Assembly: GCA_964467915.1 (NCBI GenBank)
Contig: CAYXSW010000016.1
Coordinates: 1 to 41,426, forward strand
Length of the DNA stretch: 41,426 bases
Direction: 5' to 3'
From: MED-G16 sp964467915
GTDB lineage: Bacteria; Bacteroidota; Bacteroidia; Cytophagales; MED-G16
The notes beneath the pieces are model-generated. The model did no database searches and was not told the origin of the DNA. It saw only the letters and a list, made by a program, of their open reading frames with translations. Numbering within the stretch: position 1 is the first letter of the stretch; each line of letters begins with the position of its first letter. Below are positions 17,776 through 27,600 of the stretch, piece after piece. The position numbers and the translations under genes are program-made.

Positions 17776-18872
17776 TTAATTGCAAGCGGCTTTTTTGCCA
17801 TTGATTTTAGGAATAGAAAATGAGATTTTAGAGCTTCTGTTGTAGTCTTGTATTCGTTATATGGTAAACTAAATTCTTTTGCTGTCTTTTTTACTATCTC
17901 AGATATCTTCTTATAATGTATGTGAGAAATATTAGGAAATAAATGGTGTTCTACTTGAAAATTAAGTCCTCCAGAGAACCAGTTCATTATCTTATTTCCT
18001 GTTGAAAAATTAGAAGTAGTAAATAGCTGGTGCATAGCCCAAGTATTTTTCATTCCAAGGGATTTGTTTGGTAATGGCATTTTAACTTTTTCTACAATAT
18101 GTGCAAGTTGAAAGATTGTACTTAAAATAATACCAGCTGTGTAATGCATAATAAAAAACCCAATTAAAATCTTCCACCATGCAAAGTCAAGGTATATCAT
18201 AGGAAGGACTATCCAAATAGAATAATATAAGATCTTAGTAATAACAAGGTTTACCCATTGTTTTGTTGGATTTACAAACTTTTTAAAAGATAACTTTCTT
18301 TTAATATATCTTTTTGTCTGAAAGTAGTCAGTCATTATAGCCCAATTTATTGTCATAAGGCCATATAATAAAAAAGAATAGATATGCTGAAATCTATGAT
18401 GAGGCTTCCATTTACTTTGTTCACTAAAACGAAGTATTCTTCCAGCGGCTAAATCCTCGTCATGACCATGAATGTTTGTGTATGTATGATGAAGCACGTT
18501 GTGTTGAATTTGCCAATTATATGCATTTCCAGCAAGAATGTATATACTGCTACCCATAAGCTTATTAACCCATTTTTTACTTGAAAATGACCCATGGTTA
18601 CCATCATGCATTATGTTCATTCCAACTCCTGCCATCCCAACCCCAGTAATTATTATTAATCCTAAACATACCCACTGATTAAACTCAAATAGCATTATCA
18701 GGAAATAAGGGATTGCAAAGATTCCAAAGATTATTAATGATTTTGTATAAAGTTTCCAATTACCTGTTTTTTTTATCTTATTATCCTTAAAGTAACTATT
18801 AACCCTTGAGTTTAATGTTTTAAAAAACATTTTAGGATCTTTCTTAGAAAATTTCGGGAATACATTAATCAT
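17772..18872 (-). CDS. Membrane fatty acid desaturase (three His-box family)
   Basis: The protein has 366 residues and is an inner-membrane enzyme with hydrophobic pairs around residues 45-85, 105-118, 165-182 and 210-255. All three di-iron histidine boxes are present: HDGNH (89-93), HNVLHH (124-129) and QVEHH (306-310). The Gln in the third box is typical of front-end and related acyl-lipid or acyl-CoA desaturases, but no N-terminal cytochrome b5 domain is fused, so electrons must come from a separate ferredoxin or cytochrome. It introduces a double bond into acyl chains, probably adjusting membrane fluidity or making unsaturated fatty acids; the position cannot be predicted. It stands alone on the minus strand, with an 80-bp divergent upstream region shared with the methyltransferase gene. 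Confidence 0.9.
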   Translation of the reverse strand: MINVFPKFSKKDPKMFFKTLNSRVNSYFKDNKIKKTGNWKLYTKSLIIFGIFAIPYFLIMLFEFNQWVCLGLIIITGVGMAGVGMNIMHDGNHGSFSSKKWVNKLMGSSIYILAGNAYNWQIQHNVLHHTYTNIHGHDEDLAAGRILRFSEQSKWKPHHRFQHIYSFLLYGLMTINWAIMTDYFQTKRYIKRKLSFKKFVNPTKQWVNLVITKILYYSIWIVLPMIYLDFAWWKILIGFFIMHYTAGIILSTIFQLAHIVEKVKMPLPNKSLGMKNTWAMHQLFTTSNFSTGNKIMNWFSGGLNFQVEHHLFPNISHIHYKKISEIVKKTAKEFSLPYNEYKTTTEALKSHFLFLKSMAKKPLAIN

Positions 18873-18882
18873 AGATGTAAAT

Positions 18883-18905
18883 ATTATTAATTGTTTATTA
18901 ATAAT
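18883..18905. promoter_or_regulatory. Dyad ATTATTAA-N7-TTAATAAT upstream of the desaturase
   Basis: A perfect 8+7+8 inverted repeat sits about 10 bp upstream of the desaturase start in the divergent region with the methyltransferase gene. It could be an operator acting on desaturase expression. It is made only of A and T apart from one loop base, so chance is quite possible. Confidence 0.22.
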
Positions 18906-18952
18906 AGAATGAAAAATAGTTTTTTTAATTGAGTAAATAAATATATTACACT

Positions 18953-19588
18953 ATGTCTGAAAATTATGATTTTAAAACCCATTGGGAAACTGCATATCTT
19001 AATAATTCTATTGAAGATTTGGGTTGGTATGAAGACGATCCTGTGGTATCTTTAGATTTGATAAATAAATGTAATCTCTCTAGAAATTCAATGATATTTC
19101 ATGCTGGAGCAGGAGCAACAAAACTTATACAAAAGTTAAAAGATGATGGGTATTCTAATATATGCGTTAACGATATTTCCCAAAGTGCAATAGACAAGCT
19201 CAAATCTTCAATTAGTAATATTGATGGATTATCCTTTGTGGTAGATGATCTCACAAACTCAAAAGAATTGATAAACCTTGATATGGTTGATTTATGGCAT
19301 GATAGAGCTGTATTGCATTTTTTTATCCAACAATCACAGCAGGATGCTTACTTTAATTTGCTTAGAAGTAAAGTCAAAGATGGTGGGTATGTTATATTCT
19401 CAGAATTTGCTATTGATGGAGCAAAGAAATGTTGTGGCTTAGATATATTGAATTATAGTGATGAAATGTTTAAAGAAAGGCTTGGTGACAATTTTTATTT
19501 ATTGGAGTCTTTTAAACATTTGTATAAACATCCATCAAATGGTAATACTAGAAAATATATTTATAGTTTATTTAAAAGAAAGCAATAA
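18953..19588 (+). CDS. Class I SAM-dependent methyltransferase
   Basis: The protein has 211 residues and is cytoplasmic. The start (FKTHWETAY...LGWYEDDP, residues 7-30) and the central motif DLWHDRAVLHFF (113-124) are the marks of a widespread small methyltransferase family. Motif I is IFHAGAGATKL (48-58), with Ala and His where many families have an acidic residue, and the acidic residue after beta-2 is Asp74 (VNDIS). Substrates in this family are mostly unknown; some relatives methylate small thiol, selenium or tellurium compounds. A Cys pair (KKCCGLD) follows beta-5. It lies 34 bp upstream of the zincin-like lipoprotein gene on the same strand; the link may be only transcriptional. Confidence 0.85.
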   Translation: MSENYDFKTHWETAYLNNSIEDLGWYEDDPVVSLDLINKCNLSRNSMIFHAGAGATKLIQKLKDDGYSNICVNDISQSAIDKLKSSISNIDGLSFVVDDLTNSKELINLDMVDLWHDRAVLHFFIQQSQQDAYFNLLRSKVKDGGYVIFSEFAIDGAKKCCGLDILNYSDEMFKERLGDNFYLLESFKHLYKHPSNGNTRKYIYSLFKRKQ

Positions 19589-19622
19589 ATAATTACTAAT
19601 ATAACTAGATTAACACCTAATA

Positions 19623-20390
19623 ATGAAAAGATTAATTCTTCTACTATTAATTTTCTCTTGTTCAAAAGATAAAACAGCTCAACCTGAGTTATGTGATGAA
19701 AATTATATTCCTCCTTTTGGTGGCACAATTTTTATTGACCCTGATATTATAACTCCAGAAGATCCCACAACTTTTGTGAGCTTATCTTATGCGGGTACTG
19801 GAAGTAGACAGATGTATGACAGGAGGTCGGGATGGGTTACTTTAGAACCTTTTCTATTTCCTGCAGAGTATGATGATGGACTGACAATTGAAATTCAAGT
19901 TAATCCTGAATTTGGCACCTGGGAAAATGCCCAGATATATGCATTAAAGTATGCTGAGGTCATAGGTAGACTAACCACACAGCTGAGAAAAGATGTTGAA
20001 ACATCATGGATCCACAGAGGAGATGAACCATTTGGAGGAGGAAATAATAATCTTTTAATTCATACAGACTGGTCTGAAAAAAATTATGAAAATCAAGGTA
20101 TACTAGAAGAGACACTTGTCCATGAGGCAGCACACACGTCATTAGATTCTTACCATGCTGAGTCAAAAGGCTGGTTAGCAGCACAAAATCAAGACTGTGG
20201 GTTTATATCTGATTATGCTAGAGATAACCCTATAAGAGAGGATATAGCAGAAAGTTATTTGCCTTACCTTGCAATAAGATACAGATCTGATAGAATATCT
20301 GATGATTTAAGGAAAACAATAGAAGAGGCTATACCTAATAGAATCAAATACTTTGATGAACAAAACTTTAATATGTATCCAATTCAGTAA
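19623..20390 (+). CDS. Small zincin-like lipoprotein, putative metallopeptidase (HEAAH)
   Basis: The protein has 255 residues. A very short signal peptide ends LIFSC (Cys13), indicating a lipoprotein. I do not recognise a named family. A zinc-peptidase helix is clear: LVHEAAHTSLD, with His167, Glu168 and His171. About 35 residues later SDYARDNPIREDIAES resembles the third-ligand segment of anthrax lethal factor-like zincins (YGRTNEAEFFAE), which would make Glu206 the third zinc ligand and Glu210 a support residue. The spacing to His178 is one residue too long for a metzincin HExxHxxGxxH site. The region before the site contains an acidic, aromatic beta-rich segment (about 40-130). It is followed after 9 bp by the DUF5916 gene, so it may work at the outer membrane. 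Peptidase activity is inferred from the motifs only. Confidence 0.6.
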   Translation: MKRLILLLLIFSCSKDKTAQPELCDENYIPPFGGTIFIDPDIITPEDPTTFVSLSYAGTGSRQMYDRRSGWVTLEPFLFPAEYDDGLTIEIQVNPEFGTWENAQIYALKYAEVIGRLTTQLRKDVETSWIHRGDEPFGGGNNNLLIHTDWSEKNYENQGILEETLVHEAAHTSLDSYHAESKGWLAAQNQDCGFISDYARDNPIREDIAESYLPYLAIRYRSDRISDDLRKTIEEAIPNRIKYFDEQNFNMYPIQ

Positions 20391-20399
20391 ATTCTACTA

Positions 20400-22604
20400 A
20401 TGAAAAACTTTTTTTTCTTATTGTTTATTCCTTTTATATCATTTTCCCAGATGGAAAATCTTCCAGATAGGCCATCTTTTAAAGCTAATATGATTGAAAA
20501 TGCTCCTGAACTAGATGGTAATGTTTTAGGAGATATCATTTGGAAAAATTTAATTACTTTGGGTCCGATGCTTCAGTCAAAACCTTCATTTGGCCTACCC
20601 TCAACAGAGAAAACAGATATTAAGATTGCATTTTCAAAAACAATGATGTTTATAGGTGTTGTATGTTATGATTCTAGTCCAAACACATTAGTAGTCTCTG
20701 ATTCTAGAAGAGATGCTAGTCTTGATGATGATGATAGTTTTCTTTTTATTATTGATACATATAATGACCAACAGAATGGATTTTTATTTGGAACCAATTC
20801 AGCAGGAATGGAGTATGATGCGCAGATTGATAATGAGGGAGTTGGTAATAGAACTGCACAAAGACAACAGGGAGGAGTAATTGGAGGTACAAATTTAAAT
20901 TGGGATGCTTCTTGGGATGTGAGGACTGAAGTTGGTGACTATGGATGGAGTGCTGAATTTGCTATTCCACTAAAATCGCTAAGGTTTAGTCCTGGAGACA
21001 ATAGAAGTTGGGGTATTAATTTTCAGAGAAATATTAGTAAATCTAATGAGATATCATTTTGGGCTCCTTTACCTCTTGGATTTAACTTTGGTATAAAAAG
21101 GGTTTCACTTGCGGGGAAAATGAACGGAATTTCATTAAAGAAACCCGGAAACTTGAAATTTTTTCCATATGGATTAACTCAGTTTACAAATAACTCTATA
21201 GATAATAATACATCTTCTAATATAGAATTAGGAGCTGATTTAAAATATAGTATTACACCATCCTTGACATTAGATCTTACATATAATACTGATTTTGCTC
21301 AGGCGGAGGTAGACAATCAACAAGTTAATCTTGACAGATTTAATTTATTTTATCCAGAAAAAAGAGCATTTTTTCTTGAAAATGCCGGACAATTTTCTGT
21401 TGGTAGTCCAGGTGAGATAGACCTTTTTTTCAGTAGAAAAATAGGTATCTCAGATAATGGTTCTATTGTGCCAATAATTGGTGGTGGTAGGTTATCTGGG
21501 AAAGTAGGAAGTACAAATATTGGTCTTTTGTCTATGGTTACAGATGAAATACAAAGTATGGATATTAATAAAAATAATTATTATATCGCCAGAGTAAATC
21601 ATAATATTAATAATTCTAGATCATCAATTGGAGCTGCATTAATAGGGAAAAGTGTTTTAGGTGATATGGGTTCAGACTCTAGTCATTACAATAGGGTTTT
21701 TGCTATTGATGGGGTATGGGGTATAGGTAAGAAAGCAAAAGTTTCAGGATTTTTATCAAAAAGTTTTTCACCTAATATTGACTCGGAAGATCATGCATTT
21801 AAATTTTCAGCAAATTATGATTGGAATAGATGGAATATTTTGGCAGCCTTATCTGAGGTTGGAGAAGGATTTAATCCAGAGGTTGGTTATTTAGAAAGAG
21901 GTTCATTTACAAAACCTGAATTCTTAATACTTAGAACTATAAGACTGAGTGAAGAAAGTAAACTACTTGAGTCTAGACCTCATATTTCAGGAAGGTATTA
22001 CTTTGACCTAGAAGGTAATATTGTTACAACATATACTCATATAGATACCCACTGGGCTTGGAAGAGTGGCTTAGAAATACATACTGGTTATAATGTGAGG
22101 AAAGAGTGGGTCTCTGAAGATTTTCCCATATCAAATTTATTGATCAATTCAGGTGAGTATAATAACAGTGAGTTTCAGTTAGTTTTTATGACAAATAAAA
22201 ACCAAAAAGTATCACTAAGTACAAGAAGCACATTTGGTGGATATTTTGGGGGATCTAAAGTATCAAACAATGCCACATTAAATGTTAGGTATGGAGACAG
22301 ATTTAGTTCATCACTTTCAATAAACTCCAATAATATAAAACTTGATTATGATAAGTTAAATGCTTTAATAACTGGTTTAAGATTAACTTATTCATTTAAC
22401 CCTAGAATGTTCATTCAAAGTTTAATTCAATATAATAACGTGTCAAATTTAATTTCTGTTAATGCAAGATTTGGATTACTTAATGATGCTAATACAGGTT
22501 TATTTGTTGTTTTTAATTTACTTAAAGATACTGATCCACTTGATGAATTAGATAGTCAACAGATAACTCTTAAGTATACTCATTCGTTTGATTTAATAAA
22601 ATAA
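20400..22604 (+). CDS. DUF5916-domain outer-membrane protein with CBM9-like N-terminal domain
   Basis: The protein has 734 residues with a signal peptide ending ISFSQ. Residues about 28-215 match the carbohydrate-binding family 9-like fold often seen at the front of these proteins (ELDGNVLGDIIWKN, DDDDSFLFIIDTY, YGWSAEFAIPLKSLRF). The rest is the DUF5916 region, with the characteristic NTDFAQAEVDNQQVNLDRF and YPEKRAFFLENAGQF (about 295-335), and a C-terminal set of amphipathic strands (alternating polar and aromatic, ending YTHSFDLIK) that looks like an outer-membrane beta-barrel. The biochemical role of DUF5916 proteins is not established. It sits between the zincin-like lipoprotein (9 bp) and the BspA-like protein (6 bp), so these three probably form a cell-envelope operon. 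Confidence 0.85.
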   Translation: MKNFFFLLFIPFISFSQMENLPDRPSFKANMIENAPELDGNVLGDIIWKNLITLGPMLQSKPSFGLPSTEKTDIKIAFSKTMMFIGVVCYDSSPNTLVVSDSRRDASLDDDDSFLFIIDTYNDQQNGFLFGTNSAGMEYDAQIDNEGVGNRTAQRQQGGVIGGTNLNWDASWDVRTEVGDYGWSAEFAIPLKSLRFSPGDNRSWGINFQRNISKSNEISFWAPLPLGFNFGIKRVSLAGKMNGISLKKPGNLKFFPYGLTQFTNNSIDNNTSSNIELGADLKYSITPSLTLDLTYNTDFAQAEVDNQQVNLDRFNLFYPEKRAFFLENAGQFSVGSPGEIDLFFSRKIGISDNGSIVPIIGGGRLSGKVGSTNIGLLSMVTDEIQSMDINKNNYYIARVNHNINNSRSSIGAALIGKSVLGDMGSDSSHYNRVFAIDGVWGIGKKAKVSGFLSKSFSPNIDSEDHAFKFSANYDWNRWNILAALSEVGEGFNPEVGYLERGSFTKPEFLILRTIRLSEESKLLESRPHISGRYYFDLEGNIVTTYTHIDTHWAWKSGLEIHTGYNVRKEWVSEDFPISNLLINSGEYNNSEFQLVFMTNKNQKVSLSTRSTFGGYFGGSKVSNNATLNVRYGDRFSSSLSINSNNIKLDYDKLNALITGLRLTYSFNPRMFIQSLIQYNNVSNLISVNARFGLLNDANTGLFVVFNLLKDTDPLDELDSQQITLKYTHSFDLIK

Positions 22605-22610
22605 TTTATT

Positions 22611-23786
22611 TTGAGGATAACGATTATAACTATATCTCTTTTATTGATAATTTCTTGTGAAAAAATTGATAGTTATTCATTAGAAACCGTAATATTTCCT
22701 GATTTAAGTGGGACATTAAATATATATAATGGAACATTCAGCCCAGGAGAGGAAGTTATTATTGAGGCATACCCAAATGAGAATTTTGAGTTTGTTAGTT
22801 GGGGAGGAAGTGAGTTAGGTAATGATCCTATTCTCACCGTAGTAATGAATGAGGATAAGTTAATATATGTTGAATTTAAGATGAAAGACTCTGATGGAGA
22901 TGGGATAAATGATGACATTGATATGTGTAACGATACTCCTCCAGGTCAATTGGTTAATAACGATGGTTGTTCAAGTCTTCAAGCTGATTATGATAAAGAT
23001 GGAATTGTAAATGAATTAGATGTATGCCCAAATACTCCTTCTTTGACATCAGTTTCTAGTAATGGTTGTCCTCTAATATTCCTTGATGAAAATGGGGTTA
23101 CTTTAAAAGCGACTGATGAAGCTATTGATTCAATTGGAAAAGTAGTTAAGTTTAAAGGAAATAATGTAGAAATTATCCGAGATTGGGATCATATTAAAAG
23201 TTTGAATCCTTCAAAATATAATAGTACCAATAAGTTAGTTACAACTTTTTTAGAGGAGACAAATGTTCTCTGCGCTCTTCCATGTCAAATAAATGATAAT
23301 TTTGATATGAAGTCTTGGGATGTAAGTAATGTTAAGTCAATGTATTTCACATTCTGGAATTTAAATGGATTTGACCAAGATATATCTAAGTGGGATGTTA
23401 GCAGTGTTGAAGATATGGAAGGTTTATTTTTTCATTCATATAATTTAAATGTTGATATTTCTTCCTGGGATGTGTCAAGTGTTAGAAGTATGAAAAGAAT
23501 ATTTAGGGGAGCATTTTATGCTAATCCAGATGTATCTCTTTGGGATGTGTCTAATGTATTAAATATGCAGGAAATGTTTTATGGGACAGATATTGACCAA
23601 GATTTAAAACAGTGGAATGTTAAAAATGTAACTAATATGGAAAAGATGTTTTATGAAGCAAAATACTTTAATCAAGATTTATCTAATTGGAATGTTGATA
23701 ATGTTGAAAATTGTGATGACTTTTATGAAGGGGCCGAAGCATGGGTTTTACCAAAGCCCAATTTTTTAAACTGTGATCCTAACTAA
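22611..23786 (+). CDS. BspA-like/DUF285 surface lipoprotein with InlB-type and TSP3 repeats, TTG start
   Basis: The protein has 391 residues. TTG at 22611 is the only start codon between the previous stop and the signal peptide; it gives MRITIITISLLLIISC, a good lipoprotein signal (Cys16). Domains in order: an InlB B-repeat-like module (about 30-85, NENFEFVSWGG and VVMNEDKLIYVEF); two thrombospondin type 3 calcium repeats (DSDGDGINDDIDMC at about 88-101, DYDKDGIVNELDVC); then six DUF285 repeats of about 25 residues with SWDVSNVKSM-type cores, tryptophans at residues 236, 261, 286, 311, 335 and 360. Such proteins are displayed on the surface and often serve adhesion. It follows the DUF5916 gene by 6 bp, so translation is probably coupled. 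The binding partner is unknown. Confidence 0.85.
   Translation: MRITIITISLLLIISCEKIDSYSLETVIFPDLSGTLNIYNGTFSPGEEVIIEAYPNENFEFVSWGGSELGNDPILTVVMNEDKLIYVEFKMKDSDGDGINDDIDMCNDTPPGQLVNNDGCSSLQADYDKDGIVNELDVCPNTPSLTSVSSNGCPLIFLDENGVTLKATDEAIDSIGKVVKFKGNNVEIIRDWDHIKSLNPSKYNSTNKLVTTFLEETNVLCALPCQINDNFDMKSWDVSNVKSMYFTFWNLNGFDQDISKWDVSSVEDMEGLFFHSYNLNVDISSWDVSSVRSMKRIFRGAFYANPDVSLWDVSNVLNMQEMFYGTDIDQDLKQWNVKNVTNMEKMFYEAKYFNQDLSNWNVDNVENCDDFYEGAEAWVLPKPNFLNCDPN
23316..23760 (+). repeat. About 75-bp degenerate tandem repeats coding for DUF285 units
   Basis: Six in-frame units begin with TGG-(G/A)AT at 23316, 23391, 23466, 23541, 23613 and 23688. Spacing is 75 bp except for one 72-bp unit (23541 to 23613). 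The DNA copies differ at many third positions while the protein pattern W-(D/N)-V-x-(N/S)-V is kept, indicating old duplication with purifying selection rather than recent slippage. Confidence 0.8.
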
Positions 23787-23818
23787 TTATAATTAATTAA
23801 ATTGATAAAAAAATTAAA

Positions 23819-24541
23819 ATGAAAAAAGCAATAATAATTGGCGCGTCTTCTGGTATTGGCAAGGGTATATCTCTAGAACTTTTAAAAAAAAATTATAAAA
23901 TTGGCATCTCTGCTAGGAGAGAAGGAAGACTTAATGATATCAAAAAGATCAACCCAGAAAATGTTATAATAAAGGCTTTCGATTCATCAACTGAAAAGAA
24001 TGACATCTTATTAGACTATTTTATTAAGAAACTTGAGGGAGTAGATTTAATTATATACTGCTCAGGAATTGGAATTATTAACAAAGAGCTAGACTATAAT
24101 AAAGAGAAAAAAGTAAACAATTTAAATGTCTCAGGATTCACACAAGTTGTTACTCATGCCTACAACTATTTTGTAAAAAAGGGATCAGGTCATATTGTAA
24201 ATATTAGCTCAATTGCTTCAGAGATTGGTAATGGTATAGCTCCATCATATAATGCCTCAAAAGCTTTTCAGGCAAATTATCTTCAGGGTCTTAGGTTTAA
24301 GTCATATAAACTTAAACTCCCAATATTTTTGACTGATGTTAGACCTGGATTTGTTGATACTGATATTTTGATGGGTAACAAGGATGAACTGCTTTGGGTT
24401 GCTCCATTAGATAAGGCATCTAAACAAATAGTTGATGGTATTCTTAGAAAGAGTAAAGTTCTTTACATTACCAGACGCTGGAAAATTATTTCATTACTTA
24501 TTAAAATTCTTCCCGAAAGTGTTTTAAATAAATTCTTTTAA
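23819..24541 (+). CDS. Short-chain dehydrogenase/reductase (SDR)
   Basis: The protein has 240 residues, the usual length of a classical SDR. The Rossmann glycine motif GASSGIG is at 8-14; Arg33/Arg34 after beta-2 (ISARREGRL) suggest NADP(H) preference. The catalytic set is Ser131 (VNISSIAS), Tyr144 and Lys148 (YNASK). The segment DVRPGFVDTDI follows the active site as usual. It has an extended C-terminus with a hydrophobic stretch (WKIISLLIKILP) seen in DltE/YdfG-like relatives that may touch the membrane. The substrate is unknown. It lies 32 bp after the BspA-like gene and 66 bp before VPS10 paralogue 2; no pathway context points to a specific role. Confidence 0.9.
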   Translation: MKKAIIIGASSGIGKGISLELLKKNYKIGISARREGRLNDIKKINPENVIIKAFDSSTEKNDILLDYFIKKLEGVDLIIYCSGIGIINKELDYNKEKKVNNLNVSGFTQVVTHAYNYFVKKGSGHIVNISSIASEIGNGIAPSYNASKAFQANYLQGLRFKSYKLKLPIFLTDVRPGFVDTDILMGNKDELLWVAPLDKASKQIVDGILRKSKVLYITRRWKIISLLIKILPESVLNKFF

Positions 24542-24557
24542 TAAATTCTTTTTAAAT

Positions 24558-24574
24558 TAGATATATATTATCTA
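24558..24574. other. Dyad TAGATA-TATAT-TATCTA between SDR and VPS10 paralogue 2
   Basis: A perfect 6+5+6 inverted repeat lies in the 66-bp spacer, 16 bases after the SDR stop and about 33 bases before the next ATG. It could be a weak terminator hairpin for the SDR transcript or a binding site for the next gene; there is no clear T-run after it. Confidence 0.2.
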
Positions 24575-24607
24575 TTTATTAAGCATTAATAACTAACCCT
24601 TAATCCT

Positions 24608-27600
24608 ATGAAGAACTTTTACTTCTATCTATTATTTTTTCTACTTCCTTTTGTCGCATTATCACAGATAATTGATAAAAAGATGATTTCAGATATGCAA
24701 TTTAGACATATTGGACCCATTGGTAACAGATTAACTTCGGTTGCTGGAGTACCAAATCAACCTTTGATTTATTATGTTGGAGCAGCATCTGGCGGTGTTT
24801 GGAAGACCTTAGATGGTGGACTTAACTGGCAACCAATATTTGATGATCAAGAGGTTCACTCAATTGGTGCAATTGCAGTTGCCCCGTCTGATCCAATGAC
24901 AATTTATGTTGGTACTGGAGAAAGTTCAATTAGATCAAACGTATCTATAGGTAATGGGGTTTATAAATCACAAGATGGAGGCAAGACATGGAAACATATT
25001 GGATTAAAAAATTCTGGTAGGATATCTAGAATTATTATCCATCCAGAAAACCCTGATTTAATTTATGTTGGTGTGCTAGGTCATGCGTACTCTCCTCAAA
25101 AGGAAAGGGGTATTTTTATGAGTGAGGATGGTGGTAGAACATGGAATCATACCCTTTTTATTGATCAAAATACTGGAATTTCTGACATTGTAATGGATAC
25201 TGATAATCCTAGAGTTATTATAGCTGGAGCTTGGCATTTAGAGTTAAAAACATGGAAAAGAATTAGTGGTGGTCCTGGAAGTGGAATATTTAAATCTATA
25301 GATGGAGGTAAGACATGGAAAAGATTAAAGAATAATGGTCTTCCAAAAAAACCAGTTGGTAAGATAGCATTAGCGATGACATCAGCAGCGCCTGACAGGG
25401 TATATGCACTAATAGAGACTGGTGACGGTATCCCTTATAATGGAGAGGAAACAGAATCCGGAGAATTATGGAGGTCCGATGATAATGGTGAAACATATAA
25501 ACTTATTAATTCAAATAGAGAACTAGGTTCTAGACAAGCTTATTACACAAGGACTACAGCTTCCCCTGACAATCCAAATGAGGTTTATTTTATTAGTTAT
25601 AGGTTCTTTTCTAGCATAGATGGCGGAAATTCTCTAGAAAAAAGATCGCAATTGTCATCTCCTAATTGGGATCATCACGAAATGTGGATAGATCCTAACA
25701 ATGGTGATAGGATGGCCGTAGCAGGAGATGGCGGAATTTCAATTTCACAAAACAGAGGAAAATCATGGCACAGAACATTTTTACCAATTGCGCAGTTATA
25801 TCATGTGACAACAGATAATAATATACCATATAATGTATTAACTAATAGACAAGATGGACCTTCAATGAAAGGACCAAGTAGAAGCAGAACTGGAAATTGG
25901 TTTGGTCCTGGTATGATTCAGTCTGGAATGTGGAGATCAGTAGGGGGCGGTGAAAGTGGTTTTGCAACGGCTGACCCTAAAGATCCTGATATAGTATGGT
26001 CAAGTGCTTCTGGTTTTGGACCTTTAGGTGGGATTGTAACTAGATATAACGAAAAAAATAATCAATATAGACAGTTAGAGGTTTGGCCTGAATTTTCTGC
26101 AGGTAGTCATGCCTCGTTGTTGAAGTATAGGTTTCAGTGGACATTTCCTCTCTTAATATCACCACATGATAACAAGACCGTTTATGTCACAAGTCAGCAT
26201 GTTCATAGAACTACTAATGATGGTCAGTCTTGGGAAGTTATAAGTCCAGACCTATCCTTAAATGACAAATCAATGCAAGGTTTTTCTGGAGGTTTAACTG
26301 GAGATAATATAGCTGTTGAATATGCTAATGTTATTTATGCTTTTGATGAATCACCTGTAAAAAAAGGTATCCTATGGGCTGGTACTAATGATGGTCTTGT
26401 TCACATTAGTAAGGATAATGGTGAGACATGGACGAATGTAACTAAAAACATACCTAATTTACCAAAGTTGGGAGTAGTTAGAAATATAGAGGCTTCTAGA
26501 TGGAATGAGGGCAAGGCTTATCTTACTATAGAATTTCATCAAGTAGGAAATTTTGAACCTTATGTGTATAAAACTGAGAATTTTGGTAAATCATGGAAAA
26601 AAATTACAACTGGAATTAAAGAAGGGAATTTAAGTTATACCAGATGTGTCAAAGAGGACCCTGTAAAAGAGGGTTTATTATATCTAGGCACAGAAAATAA
26701 ACTATATGTCTCGTTTAATGATGGGGAAAATTGGCAGGAGATGATGTCAAATTTACCTCATGCTCCTATGTATTGGATTGATATTCAAGAACATTTTAAT
26801 GATCTTGTCTTAGGTACATACGGCAGAGGGATATGGATTCTTGATGATATATCTCCAATTCAGCAGATGGATGAAAATATTGTTAAAAATGACATCCATC
26901 TATTTGATATAAAACCATCATATAGGTTTCATAATGTAACTAGTTCACTTCAGATGTTTCCTGAAGCTTCAACGGGAGCAGACCCACCAAATGGTGCTTC
27001 AATTAATTATTGGTTAAAAGAAAATCAGGAAAATGTGAAAATTATTATTACAGACTCTAAAAATGATACAATTAAGACTATAAATGACAATGGTTCAAAA
27101 GGGATTAATAGGATATGGTGGGATTTTAAGGGTGAAAGTACTGACGAAATTATTTTAAGAACAAAACCACAATTTGCTGAATGGGTATCATTGGGTGATG
27201 ATAGAAAGAGAAAAATACCATTTTCTATATCAATAATGTCTCCCCCAGGTATTTATAATATTAACTTAATATTGGGTGATAAAGTTATTTCAAAATCATT
27301 GGAGGTCATGAAAGACCCTCATTCTGATGGTGATATGGAAGACATAATGCTTCAAGATGATTTGATGAGAAAAATATATAAAGATCTGAATCTTACTGCA
27401 CACTATATTAATTCGATAGAGATAATAAGAAGACAGTTGTTGGATCTAAAATCTATACTTTCTAATACTAGTAAAGATGAAAGCCTCATATCAATTGTTG
27501 AGGCTTTGGAGTTACAATTTTTGGATGTAGAAAAAAGACTTATTCAGCTTAAAGAAACTGGTACTGGTCAAGATGATGTTAGATTTGAAAAGATGATAGG

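Noticed and set aside
23316..23760. Regular 75-bp repeats as a possible CRISPR-like array.
   Set aside because: They are in frame, differ at third positions, encode DUF285 units and have no constant repeat with variable spacers.
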